Below are positions 29,779 to 38,861 of a DNA stretch of 63,462 nt, piece after piece. The notes beneath the pieces were generated by a model, which made no database searches, had not been told where the DNA came from, and was given only the letters and a program-made list of their open reading frames with translations. The position numbers were made by a program, and so were the translations under genes. The stretch is from a virus: positions 1 through 63,462 of the IMG/VR virus record IMGVR_UViG_3300021185_002499; one strand, 5' to 3'. Positions within the stretch are counted from its first letter, which is position 1. Every line of letters begins with the position of its first letter.

Positions 29779-31513
29779 TGAATGGGTAAAGGGTAAAGAC
29801 TACCCAGAATGGGGTGATACCGAAGTGTATAAGAAAACCATCGCTGGTGGTTACTTATTGCAACAGGAGACGCCTAGAGAAGCATATGAGCGTGTAGCGA
29901 ATGCTGTAGCTAAACGTTTATATAAGCCAGAACTAGCTGATACATTTTTTGATTATATTTGGAAAGGTTGGTTGTGTTTAGCTTCACCAGTTTTGTCAAA
30001 TACAGGCACAGATAGAGGTTTACCTATAAGTTGTTTTGGTATTGACGTAGCGGATAGCATAAATGATATCGGACAAAAGAATTTAGAAATGATGCTCTTA
30101 GCCAAGCATGGAGGCGGTGTTGGCTTAGGAATTAATATGATAAGACCCGCTGGTGCTAAAATTACAGGTAATGGAACAAGTGATGGAGTGGTCCCGTTTT
30201 GCAAGATATACGATTCAACAATACTTGCCACTAATCAAGGATCTGTCCGCAGAGGAGCTGCGTCAGTTAATATCAATATTGATCACGCCGACTTTGAAGA
30301 ATGGTTGGAGATCAGAGAACCAAAAGGAGATGTTAATAGACAGTCACTCAATCTACACCAGTGCGCTGTGGTCGGTGACAAGTTTATGCGAAGACTTGAA
30401 CAAGGAGATTCAGATGCTAGAAGGAAATGGGGAAAGTTATTACAAAAACGTAAAGCAACTGGAGAACCTTATATCCTCTTTAAGGGAAATACAAACAAGA
30501 ATAATCCAAAAGCGTACAAATCAAATGGGCTCAAAGTTCATATGACAAACATATGCAGCGAAATTACATTACATACTGATGAATCACATTCTTTTGTTTG
30601 CTGCTTATCTTCACTTAACTTAGATAAATACGATGAATGGAAAAATACAAATTTAATATATGATGCAACATGGTTTTTAGACGGAGTACTGGAAGAATTT
30701 ATTCAGAAGGCAAAAAACATGAAAGGGTTCGAAAACTCTGTCCGCAGTGCGGAGAAAGGACGTGCCCTTGGGCTGGGAGTATTAGGATGGCACAGTCTAC
30801 TCCAAAAGAATGGCATTGCGTTCGAAGGTTTATTAGCTCAGTTTAAGACACGTGAAATTTTTAGTAAAATTCAGATTGAGTCTGAAAGAGCATCGCGAGA
30901 TCTTGCAGAGGTATATGGGGAGCCGCTCTGGTGCGTCGGTACTGGTATGCGCAACACTCATCTTCGGGCAGTGGCCCCTACTGTCTCTAACAGCAAGCTT
31001 AGTGGAAATATATCTCCTGGAATTGAGCCTTGGGCTGCTAACGTATTTACAGAGCAGTCAGCTAAAGGAACGTTTATTAGAAAGAATAAGGAACTTAAAA
31101 AAGTATTAAGAAAAATTGGAATCGATAATAAAGAAACTTGGGATAAAATTTTGGAAGATGGTGGATCCATTCAAGGAATTAAAGAATTCGATGGATGGGT
31201 TTATGATCACACAGGAAAACTTACCCAAGGAGAAGAAGGAGAACCTCTAAAGAATGTATTTAAAACATTTAAAGAGATTAATCAGCTAGAGTTAGTTAAT
31301 CAAGCTGGTATACGTCAAGATTATATAGATCAATCTGTAAGTTTAAATTTAGCTTTCCCATCTGAAGCAGATCCTAAATGGCTTAATAAAGTACATTTAG
31401 AAGCATGGAAGCGAGGAGTTAAGACTTTATATTATATGAGGACTGAATCTGTATTAAGAGGTGATATTGCAGCTAAAGCAATGGATCCAGATTGTTTATC
31501 CTGTGATGGATAA
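29768..31513 (+). CDS. nrdA: Class I ribonucleotide reductase alpha subunit NrdA
   Basis: A 581-residue alpha subunit, shorter than cellular NrdA (about 760) because the N-terminal ATP cone is absent. Active-site Cys residues: Cys89 (LPISCFG), Cys263 (TNICSEI) and Cys278/279 (FVCCLSSLNL), plus the C-terminal redox pair Cys576 and Cys579 (DCLSCDG). A PTVSNSKLSGN segment matches the substrate-phosphate loop. It reduces ribonucleotides for DNA synthesis. Without an ATP cone on either subunit, dATP feedback inhibition is not expected. Last gene of the plus-strand block. Confidence 0.93.
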   Translation: MWNNEWVKGKDYPEWGDTEVYKKTIAGGYLLQQETPREAYERVANAVAKRLYKPELADTFFDYIWKGWLCLASPVLSNTGTDRGLPISCFGIDVADSINDIGQKNLEMMLLAKHGGGVGLGINMIRPAGAKITGNGTSDGVVPFCKIYDSTILATNQGSVRRGAASVNINIDHADFEEWLEIREPKGDVNRQSLNLHQCAVVGDKFMRRLEQGDSDARRKWGKLLQKRKATGEPYILFKGNTNKNNPKAYKSNGLKVHMTNICSEITLHTDESHSFVCCLSSLNLDKYDEWKNTNLIYDATWFLDGVLEEFIQKAKNMKGFENSVRSAEKGRALGLGVLGWHSLLQKNGIAFEGLLAQFKTREIFSKIQIESERASRDLAEVYGEPLWCVGTGMRNTHLRAVAPTVSNSKLSGNISPGIEPWAANVFTEQSAKGTFIRKNKELKKVLRKIGIDNKETWDKILEDGGSIQGIKEFDGWVYDHTGKLTQGEEGEPLKNVFKTFKEINQLELVNQAGIRQDYIDQSVSLNLAFPSEADPKWLNKVHLEAWKRGVKTLYYMRTESVLRGDIAAKAMDPDCLSCDG

Positions 31514-31583
31514 AATTAATATTTATTTTTTATTACGTAAATATATTGTATATTCACAACGTTTTAATCTAGTTCATAAGAAG
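31514..31583. other. Short intergenic stretch between convergent blocks
   Basis: Seventy A+T-rich bases after nrdA with no gene seen; they lead into the terminator hairpin. Confidence 0.6.
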
Positions 31584-31617
31584 AAAAGGGGAAGCTTAAT
31601 CGCAACCCCTTTTTTTT
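31584..31617. terminator. Bidirectional intrinsic terminator
   Basis: Stem AAAAGGGG (31584-31591) with CCCCTTTT (31606-31613), a 14-base loop and T-runs outward on both strands. Lies between convergent blocks ending with nrdA (plus strand) and the 98-residue gene (minus strand), as expected for a shared terminator. Confidence 0.85.
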
Positions 31618-31912
31618 ATTTACTCTTTTTTCTATCAATATCTCGCCTGAGATATTCAATGTCTTTCATAAACGCTCGCATTTCTGCTTCCAACGTTTTA
31701 ACTTCCTCTTCTGTTTTTCTTTGGCTAGGCCATGTGTATTTTTGTTCGTTTTCCTTTAATTTTTTAGCCTGTACTTCTACAGCTTCAACCCTAGCGTTTA
31801 GAGTATAGTAGGACCCTACTATTGAAGCAAACATAGCTGCTATAGTTATTATTTGTGGAATGCTAATTGAAACATCAGCTTTCCCGTCACCGTCTAAATC
31901 AATTTTTGCCAT
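31616..31912 (-). CDS. Membrane-anchored coiled-coil protein with Ca-loop-like N-terminus
   Basis: A 98-residue protein: MAKIDLDGDGKADVS, with the DxDxDG spacing of a dockerin/EF-hand loop; one membrane span (about 18-38, IPQIITIAAMFASIVGSYYT); then a long charged coiled coil to a Lys-rich end. Proteins with this same start occur in marine phages from memory. It could be a holin- or spanin-like lysis component or a virion-membrane tether. Last gene of the right minus-strand block. Confidence 0.65.
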   Translation of the reverse strand: MAKIDLDGDGKADVSISIPQIITIAAMFASIVGSYYTLNARVEAVEVQAKKLKENEQKYTWPSQRKTEEEVKTLEAEMRAFMKDIEYLRRDIDRKKSK

Positions 31913-31914
31913 AT

Positions 31915-32058
31915 TTATTTTTTTAATCGTTTATAAATCCCGATTGAAGTATATATGATTGATAATATTAAAACTGTAGTTTGAAGTTGTGGGTCTATGT
32001 CCGTAAAGCTAAAAATTAAAGCCCCTAAATTTACTGAATATATTTTCAAATCTTCCAT
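31915..32058 (-). CDS. Tiny membrane protein
   Basis: A 47-residue frame (ATG at 32058) with hydrophobic segments VNLGALIFSFT and TVLILSIIYTSIGIY and a basic end YKRLKK. It starts 3 bases from the stop of the 95-residue gene and stops 2 bases from the next start. A small holin-like peptide is possible; not proven. Confidence 0.55.
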   Translation of the reverse strand: MEDLKIYSVNLGALIFSFTDIDPQLQTTVLILSIIYTSIGIYKRLKK

Positions 32059-32061
32059 GGT

Positions 32062-32349
32062 TTAATATTTGCAGGAAGCCTTCATTGTTAAAGGGCTTAC
32101 TCTTTTAGGCTTACCCGCAGGTTGTCCTAGTTGTTTTTTTTCTTTTATTTTTTTACTTTTTTCAGATGAAGACATTTCACCTGCTGTTTTAGGTGTTTTA
32201 GAAGATATTCTTTTTTTAGGTCTGCAATAAGGCACGCCTCTACTTTCTTCTTTGCTTCTTCCGCAAGCTTTTCCTGTGCGTACATCTGTCCATTCTTCTT
32301 TAAACCATCGTTTAAGAGAAGCCCCTTTTGCAGTTTTTCTTACAGCCAT
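32062..32349 (-). CDS. Basic virion-type protein (DUF5872-like)
   Basis: A 95-residue protein with the start MAVRKTAKGASLKRWFKEEW, then GKACGRSKEESRGVPYCRP and a long Lys/Ser tail. This kind of ASLKRWFKEEW...CGRS...PYCRP protein is found in cyanophages and in large eukaryotic DNA viruses (recalled as DUF5872 or a close group; name to be checked). Two Cys could bind metal. Probably a DNA-associated virion component. Confidence 0.65.
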   Translation of the reverse strand: MAVRKTAKGASLKRWFKEEWTDVRTGKACGRSKEESRGVPYCRPKKRISSKTPKTAGEMSSSEKSKKIKEKKQLGQPAGKPKRVSPLTMKASCKY

Positions 32350-32492
32350 TACTTAATATTTCCCCCTCTTTTACGGCATTTAGCAATATAACCAGAAGCA
32401 TATGCAGATGGAAATACTCTGTATTTAGCTTTTGCTTTATTATAGCAAGCGTCTTTCTTTTTAAAAGGGGATGTTACAATGTTATATTTCAT
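32349..32492 (-). CDS. Small basic PSAYASG-motif protein
   Basis: A 47-residue frame (ATG at 32492). It contains KKKDACYNKAKAKYRVFPSA and YASGYIAKCRKRG, a motif set (KKDACY...PSAYASG...KCRK) that recurs in short proteins or domains of marine phages and giant viruses. It overlaps the 95-residue gene by one base and the giant gene by 4. With its neighbour it forms a small basic pair, perhaps packaged with DNA. Confidence 0.7.
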   Translation of the reverse strand: MKYNIVTSPFKKKDACYNKAKAKYRVFPSAYASGYIAKCRKRGGNIK

Positions 32493-35400
32493 TTTCTTTT
32501 GAATTTTTTAGTTTTAAGACCAGTTTTAAACTTTTTAGTTTTAATAAAAGTTTTAGCTTTGCTTGGTTTTTTAGTATTTTTTTCAATCATTCCTAAATCC
32601 CATTCTGAATAACCTAAAGCAAGTGCTATTGATTGCCATAATTCAGTTTCAGATTCCATTGCAGTTTTTAAATGATCTGCCTTCATTATAGCTCTATCCG
32701 CAGGAAGATTAGTTAATGCGGAAACTATTCTACCTCCTGCTAAAAAAGCTGGATTGTCTAAGCTGAATCCCTCTGTTCTCATTTTTTCCTTATCTTGTCT
32801 ATAAGTAAAAGCTTTTGCAGCGGAGTTTAATTTATTTAATTTAGAGTTTATTGGCGGAGATAAAGAAGTTGCTTTCATAACAGCTTTTGTGTAGTCTGTT
32901 CTTTTAGCTTTGTTCTGTTTTATAATTTCAAGAATAACATTTTTAGATGTTGATGCTATTGCTCCGTACAAACCAGTTCCGCGTAGCAGAGTGTCCATTG
33001 ATCCATTTGCTATATTCCACAATCTATCTTTTTCTTTTTCATCTTCTTCATCGGAAAATAACAAAGCAAATAAAGCTTGTTGCAAGGCAGAGAACACTAT
33101 GTTTTGTATTACGCTATAATACATTAACTTACTCACATTTGTTTTCCAATCACCCCGACCTGCTATTAAATCTTTCATTGCCTTTTTAGTTAGTCTAGCA
33201 TATTGCATCGGTGTGTTAGCAAAAGCTAATATAACTCTTCCTAAGGAGCTCGCTTGTTGCATACTTATTCTATCAGGCCTAGAAGACTGCTGCGATTCTT
33301 CTGCAGTTTCTGCAAAATCTAAGAATGCTTGTTCTTGTGCAGCTTTTGGTTCCATTCCTTCTTTTACATATCTATTCAGTCTGTTTCTATAAAATGAAGC
33401 ACCTCCAACAGCAATAGCAAAACTATCAGCCATTTGAGTAGGTAAGAATCCAAACTTTAATATAGCATTGAAAGCAGCCCTAACTTTATTATCAGCAGTT
33501 GAAGCAGCACTAGCAATTTCATCAGCATTAACATCTGTTTTTAATCCTGCTCTTCTTTGCTTCAAAAAGTCTGAATTAAATAAAAATCCAAAATCATCCC
33601 AAAATTGTTTTTGATTAGCAAAAGACTTTGCTGCCATTAATGGGTTATTATCGGTAAAGTTTATAAAGTTTACTGCTGATATGGTTTGTAGTAAAGCAGA
33701 TCGAGCATTTAAGAACATGATAGACCCTACTGATCCATTAACCCACTCTAACCAAGCCCTTTCTAATTTATTACCACCTTTTCTACGGTTTCTTCCATCT
33801 TTCATTCTGTACAGAATGTCCGTAAGTGATTCTATATATTCTTTACCATATAAAGCACGCAGTTTATTAATATTAGGTCCTTCAAGTTTACCTTGTTTAA
33901 ATTCACCAAATATCTCCTCTACATTATCTATCCATTCGCTCATATACTCAGAACGCTTTACTTGGTTAACGTAAGAAAGCATATCTGTTGTTATTGTACC
34001 TTCCATCCAATTACCACTTGGATTTGAATATTCTCCAGGAGGCGCTAATGTAATAAGCTGATTAGCAAAATCTTTTAAAGCTTCGTTCTTATTTATAAAT
34101 TTAATAACCTCATTTACATCTTGTCTACTAGAACCTTCAGGTAAAGTATCTTGTTTATTCCAAATATACAACCTAACAACTTGTTCGTTTGTGTATCCAG
34201 TTTCGTTGGTTTTACCAAGTTTAGCAGGAGTATTGTTTATTCTCTTTTTTAATTCCGCCCATGCATTCATAGACATTTGCTTATCTGTCTCAAATTGACG
34301 GATAGCTTTAGCGAACGGAGTCAAAAGATTATCCTTATAAAACTGCATTTGTTGATCTCCTTTTTCTTTTCTAGCTAAAGTTGTATATAATAAGCCTACA
34401 AAATCTTCTGCAGAATATGGTACAAAGAATTTATATTTACCTTTACCTTTGCCTATTATAGATGCTTTATCGGCTGAATATTCTTTTGCAAATTCTACAC
34501 CTGAAGATAATTCAAGAAATTTGTTAAAGTCTGTACTTAAAGATTTAGAAAATTTAATCTGTACGCCTTTGCTATTGTATTTTTCAAAAGGATTTTCTGA
34601 TTCTAATAGCCATTTTTGATTGTTAGGATTTATTCCATTATTTATTTTTGCTATTTCAGGATTTAAATATCTTTGCCACCAAAAATCATTATACACATTC
34701 CATTCTTTACCATTTATTAAGGGCATGGACGAAGTATATTCTCTTAACTTTGCATTATCTTTTATTGAAAGAGCTATTAAAGTATAATTATCTTTTAAAG
34801 CCTTAAGTGCTTTTTGAAAATTAATATTTTTATCTAAAGATGCATTAATTAAAAAATTAAAAGCCCAAACATTAGGCACTGCATGCTCCCATTCTGCTTT
34901 TCCATTATTTATATTGTCAATAGAAGCAATTTTAGCACCCATTCTATGAGGATGTGCTTTTTCATTTGTGGATGCTTCTAGCATGTAATAAATTGCTAAA
35001 AGATCTTTTTTATATTCTAAATCATTAGAAACTTTATTTATAAAATTCCAAAAATCAGTAAACATTATATCTACTTTTTGATTATAAATGCTAATAGCCT
35101 CTTTTGTAGCTTTTTTTCTAATTGTTTCAAGTTTTCCAGTAAACTTAGCACTATGATTAGCCGGCACTTTAGAATATAACTTGTTTTTACCAAGTACAAT
35201 TTTTAATTCATTAAATTTTTTTCTAGCATAAAGATCTAAGCCATAATATCTTTCTTTATCTAATGCCATCATGCTTGGGCTAAATAAACCGGTAGGATAA
35301 TCAAGCCTTTCGGCTATTCTCTTTATAGAATCAAAATATCTATTTATATTTTTTTCTGAGTTTAAATCATAATATTCAATATTATTTTTATTTGCAAATG

Positions 35401-38400
35401 CAATTGCGCTATTTTTACTAAATTTAAAAGACACAGGGCGGCCAACCTTTAAACTTATTTGATCAATAAAATTATCAGAAATTGGAATGCCTTGCAGTTC
35501 CGCTATAGCTTGTGCTTTTTCTAAAACCTTAGGATCAGAAACAACTTCCATAGTAGCATCAAAAGCAAAGGCTTCCGCCACCGCCTCAACTATTGCTGTT
35601 TTTCTTGCACCTTTTGTTGACCCACCAACATCATTACCTAAAAAATATTTAATAAATTCAGCTTTTGAAATTTTCTTTTTAGTAAATACTTTATTTCCTT
35701 CTGCGGTACGCTCACGTAATTGTTTTCCTTCTTTATCTAATACAGGCTCAGCAAAATCTTTTAATCTTTTATTAAAAATAGATTGAGGCAAAGCTTCATA
35801 TATTGATTCAAAATTATTAGCAAGAAAAGATCTATAATCTTCACCTTTACCAAATAATTTAGAAATAGGTTTTTTAAGTTCTGTTCTAAAACTTTTTTCT
35901 AATTCTTTTTTAAAAGTTTTTTCGGTAACATTTGGTAACTTTGTACCAAAAGTTTTTCTTACAGCATCAAATACTACCGGCTTTATTTCATCGCTAATAT
36001 TCATTTTTTTACGTAAGCTTTGCAGTTCTTTAGTTGGTTTTTCTTCAACTATTTCACTTGTCTCTTCTGTTGTTGTATCAGTAACAGCTTTAGCTTCTGT
36101 AACATCTAGTTTAAACTCTGTATCTAATATACGATTGGCCGCTTCAATAGATCTGTTAGCTAATTGACCTTGCACGTATGTATTTAAAGTAGCTCCTTTA
36201 GAAGGATCATATGCATTGATAAGATCTAACAAACCGCGTTTTCCAATTTCAATTTCACTTTGAAGTAGCTCAAAATCAAAGCCGGGTACATCTCTGTATT
36301 TATTTGTAAGTCTTGTAGTTAATGGCTTATAAGCTTCAATTATTTCAAACGCGCCATCTTTACCTTTTTCTTCATATATTTTTTGAACTTTATTTGGAGG
36401 TATTTTTCGAGATTCTTTTCTTACTATTCCTTGTGTCTGTTCTTTTTCATCACCTATTAATTCTTTAGATAATTCTTTTTCAATAATACTTCCTTCAAGC
36501 TTATCAAATCCTTGAGCTATTCTTATTTGTTCCTTAGTAAGAGTACCTTTATCTACACTTTTATTTATGTCTCTTATAAAGTCAATTACATCTTGCCCTG
36601 TATTAAATTTTGTTTTTATTCCAAAAGTCTGCATAACAGATCTTATTCCATCTGATATTTTATCTTCATTTAACGTTATATCTCCTGATTTTAATGCATC
36701 AGAAAACAAAGTTAAAGCCTCTTCCGCTGCCTGAGAGCTGCTTACATCGGGGTCTTGTAAATATTCTTTTAATCTTTCTCTATATATTGAGTTATTTATT
36801 TGGTCAATATCTATTTTATTTAATTCTTCATTTAAAGCTATTGCTAGTTTTTTAGAAGCAGCTGGATTTTCTTTTAATGCTTTAAATAGTAAAGCATGCA
36901 TAAATTCATGATTTGCCACATTAACCCCCTCAGCGGTTTTAGATGCTTGACTAGAGTTTATTACTATTGTTTGCTTATCTGTATTTGGGTCTTGTATTAT
37001 AAAACCATAATCACTAGATTGTTTTTTAAGTCTATTTTTATCGTCTGTGTTTAAATACCCTTGTTTATCTAAAAATTCGTTTATTTGCTCTTCATTATCA
37101 AATTTTTCTATTTCTAAATTATCAACATATTGAGCCGCTCTTTTTACTTTTTCTGTTTGTTTAGTTAGCTCTTCAGCATTTTTTCTTATATTAAATATTC
37201 CTGTTTGGGCCTCAGCTATTCTTTGCTCAAGACCAAGTAATATTTCTTTTTTTGTATTGTTATCTAATGATGTATCATTATTTACCGCACGAGCTGTTTT
37301 ATTAGTTTGTTGTATTATTTCAGCTTTAGAGTTAATTTCTTTAATTTGATCATCAGTTAAAGAAAATAATATTTGATTATTTTTTTCAACATTTGATTTT
37401 ATTTCAGATATTAATTTATTTTGCTGTTCAGATATGCTATTAATAGACTCTTCCGAAAGCCCCTTTTTAAGTTTTGCTCTTTCTAAATCACCAATTTTAG
37501 TAATTTTTTTTCTTAAAGCAGAATAATCATCTTTATTTCTTAAATTAGCAGCACTTTTTATTCCTTTTGCTCCAAGCACAATGCCTGTTGATCCAAAAGC
37601 TCCTTGCAAAAAACTTTCATAACCTTCTTTAGAAGTCATAAACTTCCAAGCTTCTGCTTCCGCTTCTTGTTGAGTCTTACCCTCAGCTAGTGATGTGTTT
37701 ATTGTTTCTAAACCTACATCTACCCATTCTTGTGTGCCGTTAAATCCGGTTGTAAAAGTAAGGTCTATTATATTTTTTGTAATAGATGGGTTAGTTCCTA
37801 AAATAGATTTAGAAAGCCTATCTAGTCCAATTTTTTCTAATTTATATCTAAGTGCACCTATAGTTAATGGGGTTACTACATCAAACATGCCGCTTGCCTG
37901 TAGCTGTTCTAAATTCATGCCTTTTGTTTGCGCTAATATTCTATTATGTTCGGCAATAGTTTGACCTATTATTTCAACCCCTAATCCAACCCCTCCAGTA
38001 GAAGCGGATAAGATAGCACTAGAACCAACATTCATTATAGCATTAATTGCACCCCCCGCGCCATACGCTATATTTTTACCAATACTTTCATTTTTTGAAA
38101 TATCAGTAAAACCAAATGCAGGTTTTGTTAAAGTAGCATATTTTTTAAGTTTAGCTTCTTGCTTACCTAATTCAACTCTATTGTGTTTTAAAACTTTATT
38201 ACCAAACTCTTCACCAAATATATTGTAGGCTATATCTGTATCAGATAAAACCATATGATATAGATACTGACCATAATCATCTATTTGAGCAAATCTATTC
38301 ATAGCTTGTCCTGTACTATTAGCTATAGATTGCATTAAAGTTTTAGGTTTTTCTGGCGCTTCTTTTCTTCGCTCTATTTCAGCTTTAGATATTCTTTGAG

Positions 38401-38851
38401 TTTCTTCAAAAGCGGTTATAGGCTTTAATTCTCCTGCACTCTTTTTTTCTATTTCAGGTATTCCAAAATCAGTTAATATATTTCTAGCAACTTCTGACTC
38501 TTTTTTAGAGTACTCATCAGCTGTTACAATAACTTCTTCTAGCGGAACACTTGTTATAGCCCAACCCCCCTTTTCAAAAGGCTGGCCTGTTAAAAGAATT
38601 TCACCTTTTTCTGTAAAACCCGAAGAAGTAACTCCCGGCTTGGAATCCGTATTGGGCGCTGCATTTCCCTCCACAACCGCACCCGGTATTGTGGGGTCTG
38701 TCTTTCCCGGCTTTTTAGTTGATTCTCTATTATCAATTAATCCGCTTTCTTTAGAAGCTTTATCTATATAAGAATCAATATCCATACCAGATGCTTCTGC
38801 AGCTTTTTGTATCTGCTCTAGAGTGTATTCTTTTTCGTTTAGTTCAAACAT
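32489..38851 (-). CDS. Giant internal virion (ejection) protein with HExxH and sigma-2-like segments
   Basis: A 2120-residue protein, third of a 215/447/2120 trio arranged like T7 gp14/gp15/gp16, which are ejected into the host. Residues 1-50 form a small helical unit (LEQIQKAAEASGMDIDSYID). Hydrophobic stretches lie at about 255-300. NVANHEFMHALLF (HExxH at 648-652), with Glu710/711 downstream, suggests a zinc metallopeptidase. Residues about 835-905 (IIEAYKPLTTRLTNKY, then GLLDLINAYDPSKGATLNTY) resemble sigma-70 region 2. The C-terminal end (ALGYSEWDLGM) is a segment seen in related phage giant proteins. Likely DNA-ejection and host take-over protein. Confidence 0.8.
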   Translation of the reverse strand: MFELNEKEYTLEQIQKAAEASGMDIDSYIDKASKESGLIDNRESTKKPGKTDPTIPGAVVEGNAAPNTDSKPGVTSSGFTEKGEILLTGQPFEKGGWAITSVPLEEVIVTADEYSKKESEVARNILTDFGIPEIEKKSAGELKPITAFEETQRISKAEIERRKEAPEKPKTLMQSIANSTGQAMNRFAQIDDYGQYLYHMVLSDTDIAYNIFGEEFGNKVLKHNRVELGKQEAKLKKYATLTKPAFGFTDISKNESIGKNIAYGAGGAINAIMNVGSSAILSASTGGVGLGVEIIGQTIAEHNRILAQTKGMNLEQLQASGMFDVVTPLTIGALRYKLEKIGLDRLSKSILGTNPSITKNIIDLTFTTGFNGTQEWVDVGLETINTSLAEGKTQQEAEAEAWKFMTSKEGYESFLQGAFGSTGIVLGAKGIKSAANLRNKDDYSALRKKITKIGDLERAKLKKGLSEESINSISEQQNKLISEIKSNVEKNNQILFSLTDDQIKEINSKAEIIQQTNKTARAVNNDTSLDNNTKKEILLGLEQRIAEAQTGIFNIRKNAEELTKQTEKVKRAAQYVDNLEIEKFDNEEQINEFLDKQGYLNTDDKNRLKKQSSDYGFIIQDPNTDKQTIVINSSQASKTAEGVNVANHEFMHALLFKALKENPAASKKLAIALNEELNKIDIDQINNSIYRERLKEYLQDPDVSSSQAAEEALTLFSDALKSGDITLNEDKISDGIRSVMQTFGIKTKFNTGQDVIDFIRDINKSVDKGTLTKEQIRIAQGFDKLEGSIIEKELSKELIGDEKEQTQGIVRKESRKIPPNKVQKIYEEKGKDGAFEIIEAYKPLTTRLTNKYRDVPGFDFELLQSEIEIGKRGLLDLINAYDPSKGATLNTYVQGQLANRSIEAANRILDTEFKLDVTEAKAVTDTTTEETSEIVEEKPTKELQSLRKKMNISDEIKPVVFDAVRKTFGTKLPNVTEKTFKKELEKSFRTELKKPISKLFGKGEDYRSFLANNFESIYEALPQSIFNKRLKDFAEPVLDKEGKQLRERTAEGNKVFTKKKISKAEFIKYFLGNDVGGSTKGARKTAIVEAVAEAFAFDATMEVVSDPKVLEKAQAIAELQGIPISDNFIDQISLKVGRPVSFKFSKNSAIAFANKNNIEYYDLNSEKNINRYFDSIKRIAERLDYPTGLFSPSMMALDKERYYGLDLYARKKFNELKIVLGKNKLYSKVPANHSAKFTGKLETIRKKATKEAISIYNQKVDIMFTDFWNFINKVSNDLEYKKDLLAIYYMLEASTNEKAHPHRMGAKIASIDNINNGKAEWEHAVPNVWAFNFLINASLDKNINFQKALKALKDNYTLIALSIKDNAKLREYTSSMPLINGKEWNVYNDFWWQRYLNPEIAKINNGINPNNQKWLLESENPFEKYNSKGVQIKFSKSLSTDFNKFLELSSGVEFAKEYSADKASIIGKGKGKYKFFVPYSAEDFVGLLYTTLARKEKGDQQMQFYKDNLLTPFAKAIRQFETDKQMSMNAWAELKKRINNTPAKLGKTNETGYTNEQVVRLYIWNKQDTLPEGSSRQDVNEVIKFINKNEALKDFANQLITLAPPGEYSNPSGNWMEGTITTDMLSYVNQVKRSEYMSEWIDNVEEIFGEFKQGKLEGPNINKLRALYGKEYIESLTDILYRMKDGRNRRKGGNKLERAWLEWVNGSVGSIMFLNARSALLQTISAVNFINFTDNNPLMAAKSFANQKQFWDDFGFLFNSDFLKQRRAGLKTDVNADEIASAASTADNKVRAAFNAILKFGFLPTQMADSFAIAVGGASFYRNRLNRYVKEGMEPKAAQEQAFLDFAETAEESQQSSRPDRISMQQASSLGRVILAFANTPMQYARLTKKAMKDLIAGRGDWKTNVSKLMYYSVIQNIVFSALQQALFALLFSDEEDEKEKDRLWNIANGSMDTLLRGTGLYGAIASTSKNVILEIIKQNKAKRTDYTKAVMKATSLSPPINSKLNKLNSAAKAFTYRQDKEKMRTEGFSLDNPAFLAGGRIVSALTNLPADRAIMKADHLKTAMESETELWQSIALALGYSEWDLGMIEKNTKKPSKAKTFIKTKKFKTGLKTKKFKRK
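36137..36349 (-). other. Sigma-70 region-2-like segment inside the giant protein
   Basis: Encodes about residues 835-905 of the 2120-residue protein. Order and spacing follow sigma regions 2.1-2.2: AYKPLTTRLTNKYRDVPGFD corresponds to the first helix. LLQSEIEIGKRGLLDLINAY corresponds to the DLIQEGxxGLxxAxxxF helix that binds the RNA polymerase clamp, and DPSKGATLNTYVQGQL matches the ...GxxFSTYAxxxI part. No region 4 follows. Compare the full sigma factor at 20762-21517. Confidence 0.6.
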
Positions 38852-38861
38852 GTTATTATAT

